Numbered from the stretch's first letter, positions 48,901 to 61,879 are shown. The stretch is DNA of 64,000 nucleotides from Kingdonia uniflora (GCA_014058105.1 JACGCM010000012.1:248001-312000), one strand, 5' to 3'. Notes: a model not told the origin generated them from the sequence alone. Numbers and translations: made by a program.

Positions 48901-51900
48901 TGATTCCACCTGTAGTATGAAAGGAAATGATGATAAATGGATTTAGTGACTGACAAAATTGAATAATATCAAAATAAAAATAAAAATGAACCAAATACCT
49001 CCTCATTTTGAGCTGTTTCAATGATTTTTTTCAAACCTACGCACGGATTAAATACATGATGCATATCAGCAAGGGAGGATTACAATATATTTGTCCTAAA
49101 TGCATTTTTCCAATTAAAATTAAGAAATTACCAACACTATATGGTTCATCTGACCCTCTGCTGGGATGACAACCCAATTGGCTAAGAGCAGTTTGAACAA
49201 GTTCTGAATTCATAGTATGGCCAGCTTCACTTTTCATAACCTCATCGAGAATGGCAATCATCGACAGCGGAACTGAAATATACCATGAAATATAAGAGAA
49301 AGCATTTTAAGTTGGTACATAAAACTTCAGTAGCATAACTAAGAATAAAGCACTAAATAAATGCTATTGATCACAGCATATGTCCCTACTCTAACCTTTT
49401 CAAAGCAAGAATATGGTTATCAACACCCTTTTTAATAAAATTAATGGTATCGTCAACTGAAAACAGCTACGACAAGCTACAACACGCAGAGACGGGATCA
49501 TGAATACTGCATAGCTTTATGTCAAGCTCCTAGACCTTTAAGCTTAGCCACGGTGTTACATCAATTAATATCTAGAAGAACTAGCTCAAGTAAACCTTTA
49601 TGAACATGTTCCAAGTTTCCTTATTCCTCTAGGAGTACTACCTTGCTAAGCAGAGGGACTCAAGTAAACACGAGCAACAAGCACGTACAAAGAAACACGA
49701 GAAAGAAGAAGTAAATGCAAGAGGCTTGCGAAAGTGCCTTGCTCTCCACTTTCTAGACTGAACCATATCATGGGAGGCCAAAGTTGGGTGGGAGGATTTT
49801 GATATATAAAATTAAGATCAAAGGGAGTGGTTCGAAAGGAATTCCACGACAAAGAGATTAAAAAATTTTGAGCTTTGAGCTATGGATCAAAAATCTTTGA
49901 AGAGATCAAACAGTCTTTGAGAGGGAGAAACCTTGAGTTTTTGTCTTTGACACTAAATGGAAATTAAAGAGATAAAAGGGTTTATTATTTGCTTGCTAAA
50001 CAACATTTTACAGTAAGAGGCTTATCTAAAGGCAGACTTTAATTTCTATGAACCCTAAATTAACTCAACTGGTCTGAGACACAATGTATCAGGCAACACC
50101 ATAACATGTGCACTGGACAATACACATACTCGAGTTCCCATGATATATCCACAAGTATCCATCAAGTATTGGCATTGCACAAACGTGGGGGTGCCAGTGC
50201 CAAGCATTTCAAAGTATTGGCCGATCATATTGTTCAAAAGATGATTTAGCATTACTGCTAAGCATAGTAACTACAACGACCAAACAAAACAGCCACACAG
50301 ATACGATAATAAAACTAATTATCTTAGCCTGTTGTGCGGGAGGTTACATCATGTTTTACCTGACTTCTCTATTTTAACTCTTTTGTCTGCCCATCCTGTT
50401 GCATACAGAATTGCATTTAAGACAATTGCAGCTCCATCGTCAAACCGCTTTCTCACGTTTGCAACACAAGCCTAGGACGCAAAGAGAATGTACGCGGGTG
50501 AGAATATTAAAGCTAGCACAATACCCAAGATTGGCTCTACGAGAACATGTAACAAGATAAAGTAACCCCTGATGGAGAAGGTTATACAAAGCCTTCGCAA
50601 GAAAAAGAGAGCAGAGAGATGTGACTATATATGAACGTTTGATTTCTATAACCTGAAAACAGAAGTGAGAGAATTACTAAGATAACACCATGGCTTGCAA
50701 ATCATGGTAACTCCATTTGCCATTTTTGAAAAGTTCACCAACTACAATATATAAGCGACAAAATTGACTTGGATAGGAGATAGAAAAATCTTACGATCAG
50801 CATTGTCAGACCGTAAATCGTATTCTAAACTGCAGAGGGGGGATATCCAACTGAACCGTATCATAAACCGCAAGCTCTTTTTTTGAAAATAAGTAAATAG
50901 ACAGTAAAATTAAGAAAAAGGTCATAATTACCAAAACAGCCCAAAAGATTCGTGAATAATCACTCGCTCATTAACTGTAATAGGAATATCATTATTCCCT
51001 AACATCCCCAAAAAATAAGGAACATCATCCATGAACAACTAGGTCTCCAATAAAACATTAAAATATCCATCTTCAATTACAACCTATGGATTATTGGCAC
51101 AGGTATGCGTATCCAAACATGAGTATGAGGTGTAGGACACGCCAAGAAAAAGGAAAAGTGCCTTATAAATATTCTGAACACATGTGTCCGCGTGTTTGAG
51201 TGTCGGTGTCGGATATGCGTCGACACGGATTATTTTTTAAACATGTTGTTTCCATGTTACTTAGAGTACGACCAACAACTAAGCTTCATGCAATTATGTT
51301 TAGCGAAAATAACAAAGGGAGTGTCCACAGGTCCGCTCCCAATAACAAAGACAAAGTTTAAATCTTACTTTTTGATGAATTTGAGGTTTATAATTGAACT
51401 ACAGATACAAAGATATGGGATTTCTTGTCATTGAGTGGTAGAAGAATGTAGAAAGAACGAGGTTGAATCCGCCCAGAGAGTGAAGAGATATTTGCAAAAC
51501 CCTAAAAAATGGGGATTGGGAATTTGAATCATCAAAACAGAGACAAATAAGAATTTTTTAGGTCCATGACCGTTAAAACTTAAAGAATATACTCAGATTA
51601 ATGCAGATAGAGGCAGGGTAAAAAGTGTTTTTACCATATGGGGGAAGAAATAAGAAAGTGTTGCCATATTTTATCGTTGAACTGCTTCACTCAAACACCA
51701 CAAAGCGCGCAACTTTTACAACTCAAGTACAATTTAACTTCAAGTTGTACAATTTTTCCTAAATTGCAATTTAAAAAATTGACTCGAATCCTAAACCTTG
51801 CAACTCAATTCAGATCGTATGATTTTGATCTGAACCGTGCGATTCTGAAACACAGCTTACAAATTACCATAATCACTTGTTACATGACAGGTTCGAATTA

Positions 51901-54900
51901 TTATCTTGTCAGCTTGAATATTCTCTTGCAACGACCACAAGGCCAAGTGTGGAACTTGACGCCCTACGGTGAGTTCTAAGACAAGAATTAAGAGAAGATG
52001 GTATTAACAACTAATCCTCTTTTATCTTTTTTTTCTTGATAAGTTAAGATTTTATTGATATAGAAAAAGGATTACAAAAGATATAACAATCAAAAAGCTA
52101 CATGATAGAAACAATACAAAATAATAAAAAATGGTCTTTAATGCAACAAAAAATGTGTTCACCTAGCAACAAAAGAATCGAAAAACACCCCCTTCATATC
52201 GAACATCGCTTCACTCCACCAAAAAACAAGAGATTTTATCAAGATAATAACTTTATCTTTTGTTTGCTCTTTTCCTTAGAATACGCTCACAGTTCTTTCA
52301 ACACCCAAATAATGGCAAATGGAACAAACAGCCATATAGTTTTCCCCCGACCAAAAAGATTGTTTAAGTTCCATTCCGATAAGAGGATCATTACATTACT
52401 AAGATGAGACCAAGTAAAACCAGTTTCAGCAAAGAAGTAAATCCAAATATCTAGGGCGAAAGGTCAATGTTAAAAAAGGTGGCCAATAGATTCTCCATCA
52501 TGCTTACACATGGAACAGTAACTTACTACTATAACCTTGTGTTTGCGTTAGTTATCAATAGTCAAAGCTCTATTCAGGTAGATAGTTCAAGCAAAGAAAA
52601 CTAGTTTGGCTGGAAATTTAGGGACCCAAATTTTCTACACTACAACAAACAAAGGATTAAAGTTGGGGGTTGGGCTTAGAGTCTTATAAAAGGATCTCGC
52701 AGAAAATACCCCATTGTTACAATCCATCCAAATTCTACTATCCTCCACCCTGCTTAAGGATGAAACTAGTCCGCTTACCAAAAAAGAATGCCAATGAAGC
52801 TAACTTGTCATCATTGAAACGACGTCGGAAGCCAAAAAACCTAGACAAACCTGTGTGATCAATACTCAATTACTCATCATTTCTTAGAAAGTGAACTCAT
52901 GATGACCTGAAACAATAAACAATGATAGATAACATTCCTCTAAAGAGGAATCAAATAACCAACGATCCTCCCAAAATCTCACCATATCACCTATGCCAAC
53001 TCTTATCATAATTATCCCACCTGGTGAATTTTATGAGCTTCTTTTGACTCATTCCAAAGAAAGATTTTCATGAAACTTTATAGTTTTTTCTCCACACTTT
53101 TTGCTAAAGAAAACAAAGAAAGGTAATAGATAGGCAAACTAGAAAACATACTTTTCAGAAGAGTGGTCGTTCCTCCTTTAGACAGGTACTTAGCCTCCAA
53201 CCACTCAATCTTTTTACAAATCAAATATCCTTAGACCTATACTAGGCCCCAATGGAAGCCCCAAATAAGTCGATGGGACCACTTCCACCCCACACCCTAA
53301 CGTATCAACCAACATAGATATGTCACGCATCTCACATACTACCATAGCCTTACTTTTCTTCACATTAATACTAAATCCAGACACTAACTCGAAACAACAC
53401 AAAATATCTGGAAGATATCTCAGCTGTATTAAAGATGATGACTAATCAACGTCTGATCTTGACCAACCTTGAAACGCCCATAACTCCATTTTCAACAGCT
53501 TTGTTCTGCCCAGCGCCTCAGCAACCACAATAGAAAAGGAGACAAAGGGTCGCCTTGACAAATCCCTTTAGTACACCTTATTTGACAAATACCCATCTGA
53601 AGAGAGCTAATAACCATCACAGAAAAGGAGGCAGGGGAAATGTACTTTCTCACCCATCCTCTCCGTCTAACTCCAAAGACCATCCTAGCCAACATATAAT
53701 CAACAAAGTCCCAACTCACATGGTCGTACGCTTTCTCCATATCCACTTTACAAACAACACTTCGTCTCCCCAGAGTTAATGCGGTAATCAATGCCTTCAT
53801 TAGCGACAAGAACATCTACCAAGGATATGCCGCCCAAGCACAAACACACCTTGCTCATCTGATATAACTAAAGGAAGAACTAGTCTCATTCTGGAAGCAA
53901 GGATTTTCTTTATGATCTTATAGCTACTAGGACGAAAATCCTTAATATTTACAATAACATTCACCTTAGGAATTAGGGTAGTAAAATTAATGCTCGAACT
54001 GCAATCAAAAAAATTATTATAAAAAAAATCATGAATCACCTTCATAAAATCTTCCTAAGAGTTTCCCAACATGCCTCAGAAAAAAAAAAAAAAAAAAAAA
54101 AAAAGGCATCAAGAATCCATCCAGACCCGGAGACTTATCTCCAGATAAACCGCTTATCATCTCAAGAACCTCATCATCTTTAAAGGGTCTCTCTAAATGT
54201 GATGCATCCTCCTCAGGAATGCAATCGAGAAACAAATCATCCAACTAGGGCCTAACAAAGGTAACAAAGGTATCCGCAGTATACAAATCTGAATAAAAGT
54301 TCACCACGGCCTCTTGAATATCATCTTCTTTTGCGAACACCATCTCTCCTACATCTAGCCTAGTCAGCCTATTAATCATGTTACGAGCACTTGCCATCTT
54401 ATGAAAAAAATCTTAGTGTTATTATCCCCTTCTTTCAGCCACTTTACCCTAGACTTTTGTCTCCAAGATATGTTTTCCATCTTAACCACTCTAAAGAAAC
54501 TCCTCTTTCATACTCACTCTTCTAAATACTTCCTCGCCCGAGATCCCGAAATTCTCTTCTTTCTTGTCTAAGGGTTATATCTCCTCTAGTAATTTAACTT
54601 TTGGTGCTCAATCTCGCCAAACTCTTCAGAGTTCCACTTATGCACGTTCACTTTCACATGTATCAATTTGGCTCTAAACGCTGGACAAGGCATCCCCACA
54701 GAATCGCATAAATCCTAACATTTTCCTTAAAACCAGGTACCTCCAACCACATATTAACAAACTTGAACGACTTAGGTCGCCCAGACACAACACCGCAATC
54801 TAAAAGAATTGGGGAATGATCCGAACAAGATCTAGTGCCTAACAGTTGAGAAAAATTCACAAATATATCCTTTCACTCCCATGACACCAAGAATTTATCC

Positions 54901-57900
54901 AACGAACAAAGAATAGCTCTCATAATTGTTAGTCCAACCAACTTTGCCCCCATCTAATCGTAAATCCATTAATGAATTTCAGTTAACAAAAGCTCCAAAC
55001 ATCTGCATTTTAGGAATGATAATCGACGGTTTATTCTTTTCATGAACGAACTTTCTCACATTGAAACCTCCACCAATACAGCACACATTTTCTTCAAAAA
55101 AGGGATTCGCTTCCTTCAGTTTTTCCCAAAAAAACTGACATAGATTGCCCTCGTTCGGCCCATACACCGGAGTAAAAATTAGCTCTTTCTTGTTGGTTAA
55201 GCACAATCCGTAAAAAGAAATAGAAAATGCCCCCACCTAACTCAACCAAACTCAAAAAATAAATTTGTCCCCCATCATAATTACCCCTCTCGACACGCCT
55301 ATCATGAGTAGCTCACACCACCCAATCGCATCCCCTCGCCACACATCCTTAAGGACCCTAACAAACAAGGTATCCATCTTTTCCAACTTTACATCTTGAA
55401 GAACCACAAGATTCCCTTTCCACCTTTTAATGCAATCCTTAACAAAATATATTTTTTCACGACTCCTCAAACCCCTCACATCCCACGATAAATTCTTAGG
55501 AGTCATTATTTACACACTGGTAATTTAACCTTATTTGTACTGCTTCACCACTTATCTCGCCCCTCAAAATCAACGAAGTTGCTAACCCCGTCAACTCTCT
55601 ACCCACCCATTGGGCCCCTCGGCTTAATCAATGTGCAATCCATATGCCTTTCTACCATCTTTATGTAATATTTTCTTCATAAGACAAGTTGTTTCCTTTC
55701 TTTCCCTCTCATAGACAACACTAACATGTCCGCCAATCCTCAAAAGTTGTTAAGGGATCACAAACTCTCCCTCCTCCATTACTACTAAAGCCATTTTTTC
55801 TTGTGACTCAATCTTATGATCTTTCACTATTTGTTTTTCACCCAAAACTAGTAGTCTATCCTCCTATCTCTTCTCTAAAGGAATCATTATTGCCATTTTT
55901 CACTTCTTCAGAATCATTAGTGTCAGCGAAACAACAATATGGCTTTCAATTAAGGCATTCACATCTTCAACCGAGCAGTAAAGATCATAATCAAGGCTTT
56001 CTGTCGTTTCCATAAATTCATCTGAATTGGTTACATTCCTTTTGTTCACCAGTTTTCCTACACAAAATTTCATCTTCATCCAGAATAAGATTAAGATTAT
56101 TTGAAGCTTTATTGTCATAAGAGGGTACATCCTGCAAACAAGGAGAAGAGGAATCCAAACAAAGCAGAGGTGGGGATGAACGAAACTCAGAAGAGATAGG
56201 AAATAAATGTGAATTAAAGAGATCACCTCGGGATATTGGATTCAAATGACTACCTATGAAAATAGGGTGGAGGCTAGCCAAGGACGCCAATGAAGGCTTT
56301 GCTTATGGTTATGCCGATGAGAAATATGTTGACGGGGGCTCACATTCAATCTCTTTCGCACACTATTAAGACCATAATACCATTGCACCAAGAAAATTTA
56401 GGCGTTAATGGTGTAATATTAAATGGTCTTAACCCAAGGATCCTAACATCCCACCTCGCTTCAAGGCCGACGTCCTTAGGGGATGACTATTTATTTGGGA
56501 TGTCCCATAATAGCACCATTGGCGAGCTCCCGTCCCACTAGCTTTTTTCCATGCATCAGTTACCTTTTTTAGGTTGGTACCTTTTTTCCAAAATATATTC
56601 CATAAGTCGTACCTACATGTCAGCGGTACGATAATCCAAGAAAACCTAAATGTCAGCGGTACGATAATCCACAATCATAACACACTCCATAACTTAGTCC
56701 TTGGTTGAAAACTGATCTCTTAATATAGTATTTTTATATTAATATTATTTTTTGCTATATTAAAGCATTATAGAAATATATATATTTATGTTCATGTTTT
56801 ATAAAAATATCAATTCATATGTTATATTTTGTCGCCAAGGTTCAACCTAGTTGGTTACTTTGCATTAGGTATTTCTAAAAGATTCTTCCAAGGACCGTCC
56901 CTTTCGTCTATGATATTGCATGAATCAACAACTGCATCTTGTGTCATTTAACGTGACACAGGCACCCATAATTTCATGGTCACCATAACGCATGTGTATA
57001 TTAGCATGAAACTGAAAGTACATAACTCGAAAGAAAATGAAGGATATCAATAACGAGAAACTAACATGTTTGTGAGTTGTCCTAGCAGAAGCTTCGACTT
57101 TGAAAAACCTAACACTACCACACAAAATTAAGTGTCCCCTATAGTGGCATGCCTTTAAATGTTTCGCAATGCCCTTCCTCACTGCGGTATAGACGCCTTC
57201 TCCCCTCTTTGTGACTGGCTTCATGCCTCTCCACTCGATCTCTCCTCCGACAAGAATTTGCGACGATCTGCGATAAAACTCGGGTTTCAACCCCAATTAA
57301 CCCATCAACCTCAATTCACTCTCTCTATCTACCTCTTTCTCTCTCTTTCTTCAATGTTCCCCGTGACTTTTCCCATATATCAATCTATAGTGTTTTTCCT
57401 TCGCGATTGAGTTCTTTGATCCAACAAGAGAATGACTTGAATCTTCTTTTTCACTCACTTTTTCTTCAATTGCAATTATCTTCAATTGAAACTTTATTTG
57501 AAAAATGACTTTGAAAATATGCATTCGGGCTTTAATCGAGATTCGACTTGCATATTTGCGAATAGAAAATCATCCTGAGAATTTCTTTAACCAAACAAGT
57601 GTAACAAAATCAAAAGTTAAGGGAATTGCAAGTTAAAACTTTGAAATTGAAGAATCACCATGAACTTTACCTCAATTGGATGTGTTGCATTTAGAGATGA
57701 TACCATGGGTAGAATTGAAGCGAATCTACATTGTTGTTGTGTTGGTAGTGGCTGATAGTATGCATTGCGGTGTTTATAGGGTTAGTTATGGCGTGGCGGA
57801 GTGCTGTTGTGGGTTTGTCCACAATGACGGCCATAAAGGGCGGCCTATCATGACAGTATTGATTATAATGAACACTTGTCTTAGCAGAATGGTGTTTCAT

Positions 57901-60900
57901 CACGTCGTTGATTATGATGGCGCCCATACAACGGTGGCGTGTGGTCATGGCGTCATTGTTATAAATACCAATAATTCTCATCTCCTCTACGATGTTGTCG
58001 AGGGGTGAATCAGCATAACATGGCAACAATTTAAAAATGGGATTGATACCTATAGGGTTCTTCGTAACAAGGCTCTCTACAAAAACGTCGCGCGCGTGCG
58101 CGAGGGAGTGGGGGGGAGCAATATTCCCAGTAATCCATACGAAATAAAATTGTAGGGAACTCGTCTTGTTTCTTGCAACTACAACTTCAACCCCAATTCA
58201 GTCGGTTGCAGGTCATAGACCTACAACTACTAGCAGTGGATTATAGCGTTTTTTAGTATGAAAAACCGGGACACTTAAAGAGGGTTTACCCGCAGTTAAA
58301 GAAATTGCCACGCTCATAGCCGAAGACCATTGAAAGCATGTCGTGGTCGTGGTCGTGGTTCAAAAGGTTGCCTCGCCCTCTTGAAAATTTGGGTCGAATT
58401 TTTTAATGGAAGGAAAAGTTGTATGCTACCCATCCATAGGAGTCTCCTTAATCGTTGTCACTCTTTCTCCCTTCTAGATTATTAGCTTCTTATTAGTATT
58501 TTTTTTTTTTTAGAAACCTTTTTAATTTAGTAGGATATTTAAATTTAAATTGCAACAATAAAGGAATTTCCTTTTAAGGAAAGTTCCGATCTTTGTAAGG
58601 ACTCTCATCTACATTTAGAGGTTTAGGCTAGGGATTTAGGTAGAGTTTTGGCTTGAGAAATAATTAGAAGAAAATTGGTAAAAGGTTTTGAAAATTGAAA
58701 CAAAGTAATTCTCTAGATTTGATCTTACTCTTGATCGAAGTTTTAAAGGTTAAGCTTCGGCAACCTTGTTTCATATCAAAAAGGGTCGTGCCGGTAGCTC
58801 TACGTACTATTATAAACCTAGGGTCTTCCAGATCTATTACATAAGTCAATTTCACACAACCTCCATACAATTTCATTTTGTTTGATTGTATAAGTCCAGA
58901 AACCTCTAATCTGAGTCTTTACAACACAATGCACACATGTTGCCTCTACAATAAATAAATATTGTGCATTTCATCAGTTTGAACAAGATGGAAGATAGAT
59001 GGAACCAACACATTACCTTTTTTATCTTTTGCCTACCTAATAAAAGTGACAAGATAAACTGTAGAATCGAAATGTACCTTATGCCTGAGACGACGAGTGA
59101 ACTCCTCAAAATTCACACGCCAAAGAGTTTCTTTCTCATAAATTGTAGACATAGTTGAGTCCGTCTCCAGCAATTCATGCTTGCGTAATAGAACACATAA
59201 ATATGGCGTAAGACCAGTGTTTTTAAAAAATTAACTATGATCAAAATCTAAGCTAACCAGCAAACTAACCTTTTCCTCCGGCTTTACATTAGGAGTGTTC
59301 TCCTTTGTTATAGCTTCTGAAGTCACATCAGTCTTAGTATCTATAATAACCAAAAATCGCTCTGCTTCTGAAGGAATTGCAGCTGCAATAGCCCGCTGTT
59401 CTTCAGTGATTTCACCAGTGAACTATAAACATTAAAGAAGACAGTGGAGAATATTAAATATGTAATGGAACCGGTATTTAATATGGGGAAAAGAAAGTAT
59501 AAACTTTTTCTCCATGATTTGATCATTAATAAAACAAGCTAAGTCGTCTAGGAATTAGAGGATTACAACATTATTGGTGGTTGAATAAAAAGCAGAGTGA
59601 GATTTTGGGAGGACTTTTGTGCGGTGTATCATCCCTTAAGGGGAGTAACCCTTACTTATATACTACCAATAGACATTAGTCAACTTGCCTATCACTTTAT
59701 AATATAAAACCACAATGAAAGAGTTTGGAACCAACTCCAGAGACACCTTACTGATAGGGAGATGACTTTCATAACTACTTTAAACGAGACATTGGAGCCA
59801 GTCTGCACTAATAGAAATTGAAATGGCTGAAGATGTGCATCTCTAACAAACGATTCACAGTGAAATCATTGTAAATCTCTCTGATAACCCCAGATCCCAG
59901 TTTCTTCCAACCTGACCCATTTGGTCTTCTAAAATTCCCTTCAAATTTATACCCTGAGTCTTCATTGTTTAAGCAACTTGTGCTATTCGGTCTTTCTTTC
60001 TTGATTTAGTTAGCATGATTTGGGTTATGCGATGACGGTTTTGAATCTCCTGTCTAGATGGCAGGCAAGACTTGTCTTTAGAAGGGGTGATCCTTTGAGA
60101 AAGAAAAAAGCTATTGCTATCTTATGGAAATATGAATCAATCAATAAAATGACAAGATCTCCAGATAGAAGCAGCAATAGATGCCTAGTCATTTAGTGAA
60201 ATGAAGGCATTGCTCTTCTATAGAAGATCCTAGGGCAGTCTTCAGAAGAAGTTTATTTGAGGAATTTGTTGCGAGAGGGGGGACTACGGCACTAGAGAGG
60301 TAGCAGCTTTTGCATGTGTTTTGGTGGTGCTTTTTCTTCTTTTCTTATCTTTTTTCTTTCTTTTTTTGCTTTATTTTTACCGCTCGCTTCTCTTACTCAC
60401 CATTTGCTTTTGCTTAATTTGCATTTGTGTAGCCACTACTATCTTTTTCACTTTTCAATAGAAATAAAAAAATTCTATATAACCTCTCAAACTTATAAAC
60501 AAGCATCCACAGATACTATTTCTTTATTTTATTTTTGAAGGTTCTGATATCAGCTTTGTATTAAGTAAAACACTAAAAGGTGGATGTTAACTCAAGCTTT
60601 GACTATTTAAGATATTTTGATAGAGTACATTTTTATATTTTTTGCAGAGTTAATGTTCAGCCATTAAGTACGATATTAATACACCTAATAGAAAATAAAG
60701 TACTCTAGTCTGAATCTGAGGCATTCCAGTTGGCATCTCCAAATGAGTACTCTAGTCTTTCTAAATTCATGAAGAAGAAGAAAAATCTGCTCTTCAGAAA
60801 TTCCCCCTTTTTCTTTTTCTTTTTCTTTTTATATAAATAATGACCTACATAAAGTTACTACTCCAAAGCTATTTGTAACGAAAATGCTAGTGTTGGAACC

Positions 60901-61879
60901 AAAAAAAAAAGGTCATCTCGGCCTCTCTATAATCAACAAGAGTTTTATGCACATCACGAGATTTAGAACATACCGAGAACTTGCGTTTTTTAGTTGGAGG
61001 AGTTTCATCACACGGCGACAGAAAGGGCTCGGAAAGCGGACAACGCTCGACGTACCGTGCATTAACAAGACTATCAAAGCTTTCCTTAGAAAATTCCTCT
61101 GGAAAATACAAATAAAACCTCGAATCACTTAAAGTTACAAAATGCAGTCATCAAACCAATATAAAAAAACTAAAAGCAAATATTCAAACCTACTATTGAA
61201 TTCTTTTGCTCGAAATATAAATTGCTCCAAAGTAAGTCGGCCATGTTGAAGTAAAGCAATAAGAACTTCCTCGCACTACCGGAAAATAACACTAAATTAT
61301 CATCAAGTCCAACATTATCGCAAATCGATTCAAAACCGACAAACAATATATATAAATCAAACTAACCTCTTCACCAAACTCCTCCTTTACAATTGCTAAG
61401 AACTTCGAGAACCTTAAACGATGAAGAATGTTTTCAAAGATCACAGTGTACTGGGTAATAATCCTCGGCTTAACTCCAAAAGAACCTATCACAAACAATG
61501 TACACGATAAGAATCCCCAATCTCGAAAAGGAGACTGCATTACCTAAAATATAAAATAAAAATTACCTTGTCTTTCAATAGCGAAAGCTTGAACGCAGTT
61601 ATGTTGAATTAGAACAAGTATACAATTTACGGTTACTTTTCTAGAAGGTAGTTCGGAGTACCGGAGGATTTCCAGAAAAGTAAGAGTCCCCTTTCGCAAC
61701 AAACACTCACATACCTTCTATAAACATGAAAACACCAAAACAAATTAGAAAAAGAGAAACAACGAATTGAAGAGATAAATGTTTGAAAAGGGTTTAATAA
61801 TAATTCTTACAGCGACGAGATCACCGAAGTGAGACTTGACGATATGTACCGCAAGCTTTATCCCATGTTGTACTACCAT
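30904..61879 (-). CDS. RPC3: DNA-directed RNA polymerase III subunit RPC3 (RPC82 homologue), 14 exons
   Basis: RPC3 belongs to the Pol III-specific RPC3-RPC6-RPC7 subcomplex, which helps open tRNA and 5S promoters in the nucleus. Exons, 5' to 3': 61811-61879, 61567-61717, 61367-61485, 61190-61275, 60974-61127, 59270-59422, 59078-59179, 50360-50471, 49132-49272, 48999-49036, 48817-48909, 41798-41881, 36323-36469, 30904-31038. All introns are GT-AG and all phases agree, giving 527 residues, close to known plant RPC3. The start [20 protein letters not shown] leads the N-terminal winged helix (to about residue 70). The Rpc82 domain includes [18 protein letters not shown] (exon 7), [17 protein letters not shown] (exon 9) and [20 protein letters not shown] (exon 11). 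The C-terminus [18 protein letters not shown] is diagnostic. Four introns exceed 5 kb because of mobile DNA. The reading frame looks intact; whether splicing succeeds is untested. Confidence 0.93.
33290..34107 (-). repeat. Pair of 150-bp direct repeats, TRIM-like
   Basis: About 150 bases at 33,297-33,448 recur at 33,960-34,105 with roughly one change in ten. On the minus strand each copy starts TGTTGGAGTATATGTGTGCA, a typical copia-like LTR start, and contains a TATATAAAAGGAGGC box. About 510 bases without coding sequence lie between them. This fits a terminal-repeat retrotransposon in miniature, but I see neither a primer-binding site nor a target duplication. Confidence 0.55.
34160..35600 (-). 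mobile_element. Remnant of a small LTR element
   Basis: About 100 bases at 34,160-34,260 recur diverged at 35,360-35,465 (shared words include TTCAAAAG and TAATTACTAAAATT). The minus strand reads TGGTATTATAGCC at 35,172-35,184, a Met-tRNA-like primer site beside a TG at 35,188. Downstream is a short possible gag start ([20 protein letters not shown]). Internal coding sequence is otherwise lost. Confidence 0.45.
36073..36098. repeat. (AG)n microsatellite
   Basis: Perfect AG dinucleotide run inside RPC3 intron 13. Confidence 0.9.
38102..41369 (+). mobile_element. 5'-truncated LINE inside RPC3 intron 12, opposite strand
   Basis: Carries RT and RNase H of a plant L1-type LINE but no endonuclease domain, as expected of 5' truncation. 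The 3' end is A-rich (GAAAAAAGAAAAAAAC). Near-identical 11-base words flank it: CTACTGTATTA at 38091-38101 and CTATTGTATTA at 41370-41380, one mismatch, a likely target duplication. It is antisense to RPC3. Confidence 0.8.
38230..41225 (+). pseudogene. LINE ORF2 remnant (RT, RNase H)
   Basis: Reading across frameshifts: [20 protein letters not shown] and DFYKDKF, then RT blocks ([20 protein letters not shown] and [12 protein letters not shown] from 38373), EQGAFIPGR near 38735, and the catalytic FFADDIIIF at about 39081-39105 with both Asp residues present. The segment 39533-40440 includes the zf-RVT-like tail. RNase H follows at 40752-41225 with [20 protein letters not shown] (the DGAxRGNPG signature). 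At least eight frame breaks make it inactive. Confidence 0.85.
43661..43800 (-). mobile_element. Possible SINE fragment
   Basis: On the minus strand a GC-richer body (GCTTGCCCAGTTTGTGTG, then TCTAGTCGGGAATTGACGG and GGCCCGGATACC) ends in GTTACC followed by 11 A residues (43662-43672). From memory the body resembles the 3' end of common plant SINEs. Box A and box B are not clearly readable, and no target duplication was found. Confidence 0.45.
45391..46142. mobile_element. Non-autonomous hAT element, 752 bp
   Basis: Perfect 8-bp target duplication CATGAAAC at 45383-45390 and 46143-46150. Ends are TAGGGTTG on the left and, on the reverse strand at the right, TGGGGGTGCAAC, like the imperfect short ends of Ac-type hAT elements. 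Both subterminal 150-base regions are packed with TCGGAAA/TCCGAAA/ATCGGA words in both orientations, as in Ac subterminal repeats that bind transposase. No transposase ORF, so it would depend on one made elsewhere. It lies in RPC3 intron 11. Confidence 0.85.
53214..55506 (-). pseudogene. LINE ORF2 remnant (endonuclease and RT)
   Basis: The endonuclease start [17 protein letters not shown] and QDVKLEKMD (55,252-55,506) are followed by [17 protein letters not shown] and [11 protein letters not shown] (54,979-55,236), where the catalytic Asp of GGDFN has become Gly. [11 protein letters not shown] (54,663-54,860) retains the Asp-His pair. RT blocks follow: DKSPGLDGF (54,029-54,244), [16 protein letters not shown] and [13 protein letters not shown] (53,492-53,815), then [13 protein letters not shown] and STYLGLPLG (53,214-53,402). 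The catalytic FADD box expected between the last two is missing. A run of 25 A (54,080-54,104) interrupts one RT segment. Confidence 0.88.
54080..54104. repeat. Poly-A run of 25 bases
   Basis: Uninterrupted A tract on the plus strand, within the LINE RT remnant. Confidence 0.9.
56617..56671. repeat. Two-copy tandem duplication, 33-base period
   Basis: ATGTCAGCGGTACGATAATC occurs at 56,617 and again at 56,650 with only short intervening sequence. Confidence 0.8.
59423..60973 (-). other. RPC3 intron 5 (1.55 kb)
   Basis: AT-rich with pyrimidine-rich patches near 60,340-60,370 and 60,806-60,830. No element or ORF with a recognisable motif. Confidence 0.7.

Larger units (their letters stand above)
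52027..56300 (-). mobile_element. Degenerate L1-type LINE inside RPC3 intron 7, same strand as the gene
   Basis: On the minus strand the order is a possible ORF1 remnant (about 56,290-55,560), endonuclease (55,506-54,663), RT (54,244-53,214) and a zf-RVT Cys/His region ([15 protein letters not shown], about 52,470-52,530). It ends at an A-run at 52,027-52,036. Target duplications were not identified. Many stops and frameshifts: an old copy. Confidence 0.82.
50472..59077 (-). other. RPC3 intron 7 (8.6 kb)
   Basis: The longest intron of the gene. It contains the degenerate minus-strand LINE (about 52,027-56,300), a short tandem duplication at 56,617-56,671 and a GC-rich alternating tract at 58,087-58,103. 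The rest (50.5-52.0 kb and 56.7-59.0 kb) has only short unsupported ORFs. Confidence 0.8.

Noticed and set aside
57676..58029. Overlapping ORFs of 110 and 112 residues on opposite strands
   Set aside because: They lie in RPC3 intron 7, have His/Val/Asp-rich low-complexity composition and no family match; the two strands mirror each other.
58904..58943. Possible RPC3 exon after exon 7 (an open 40-base stretch with splice-like ends)
   Set aside because: It would encode [13 protein letters not shown], which does not fit the family. The real continuation ([18 protein letters not shown]) is at 50,360-50,471 with a matching phase and a better acceptor.
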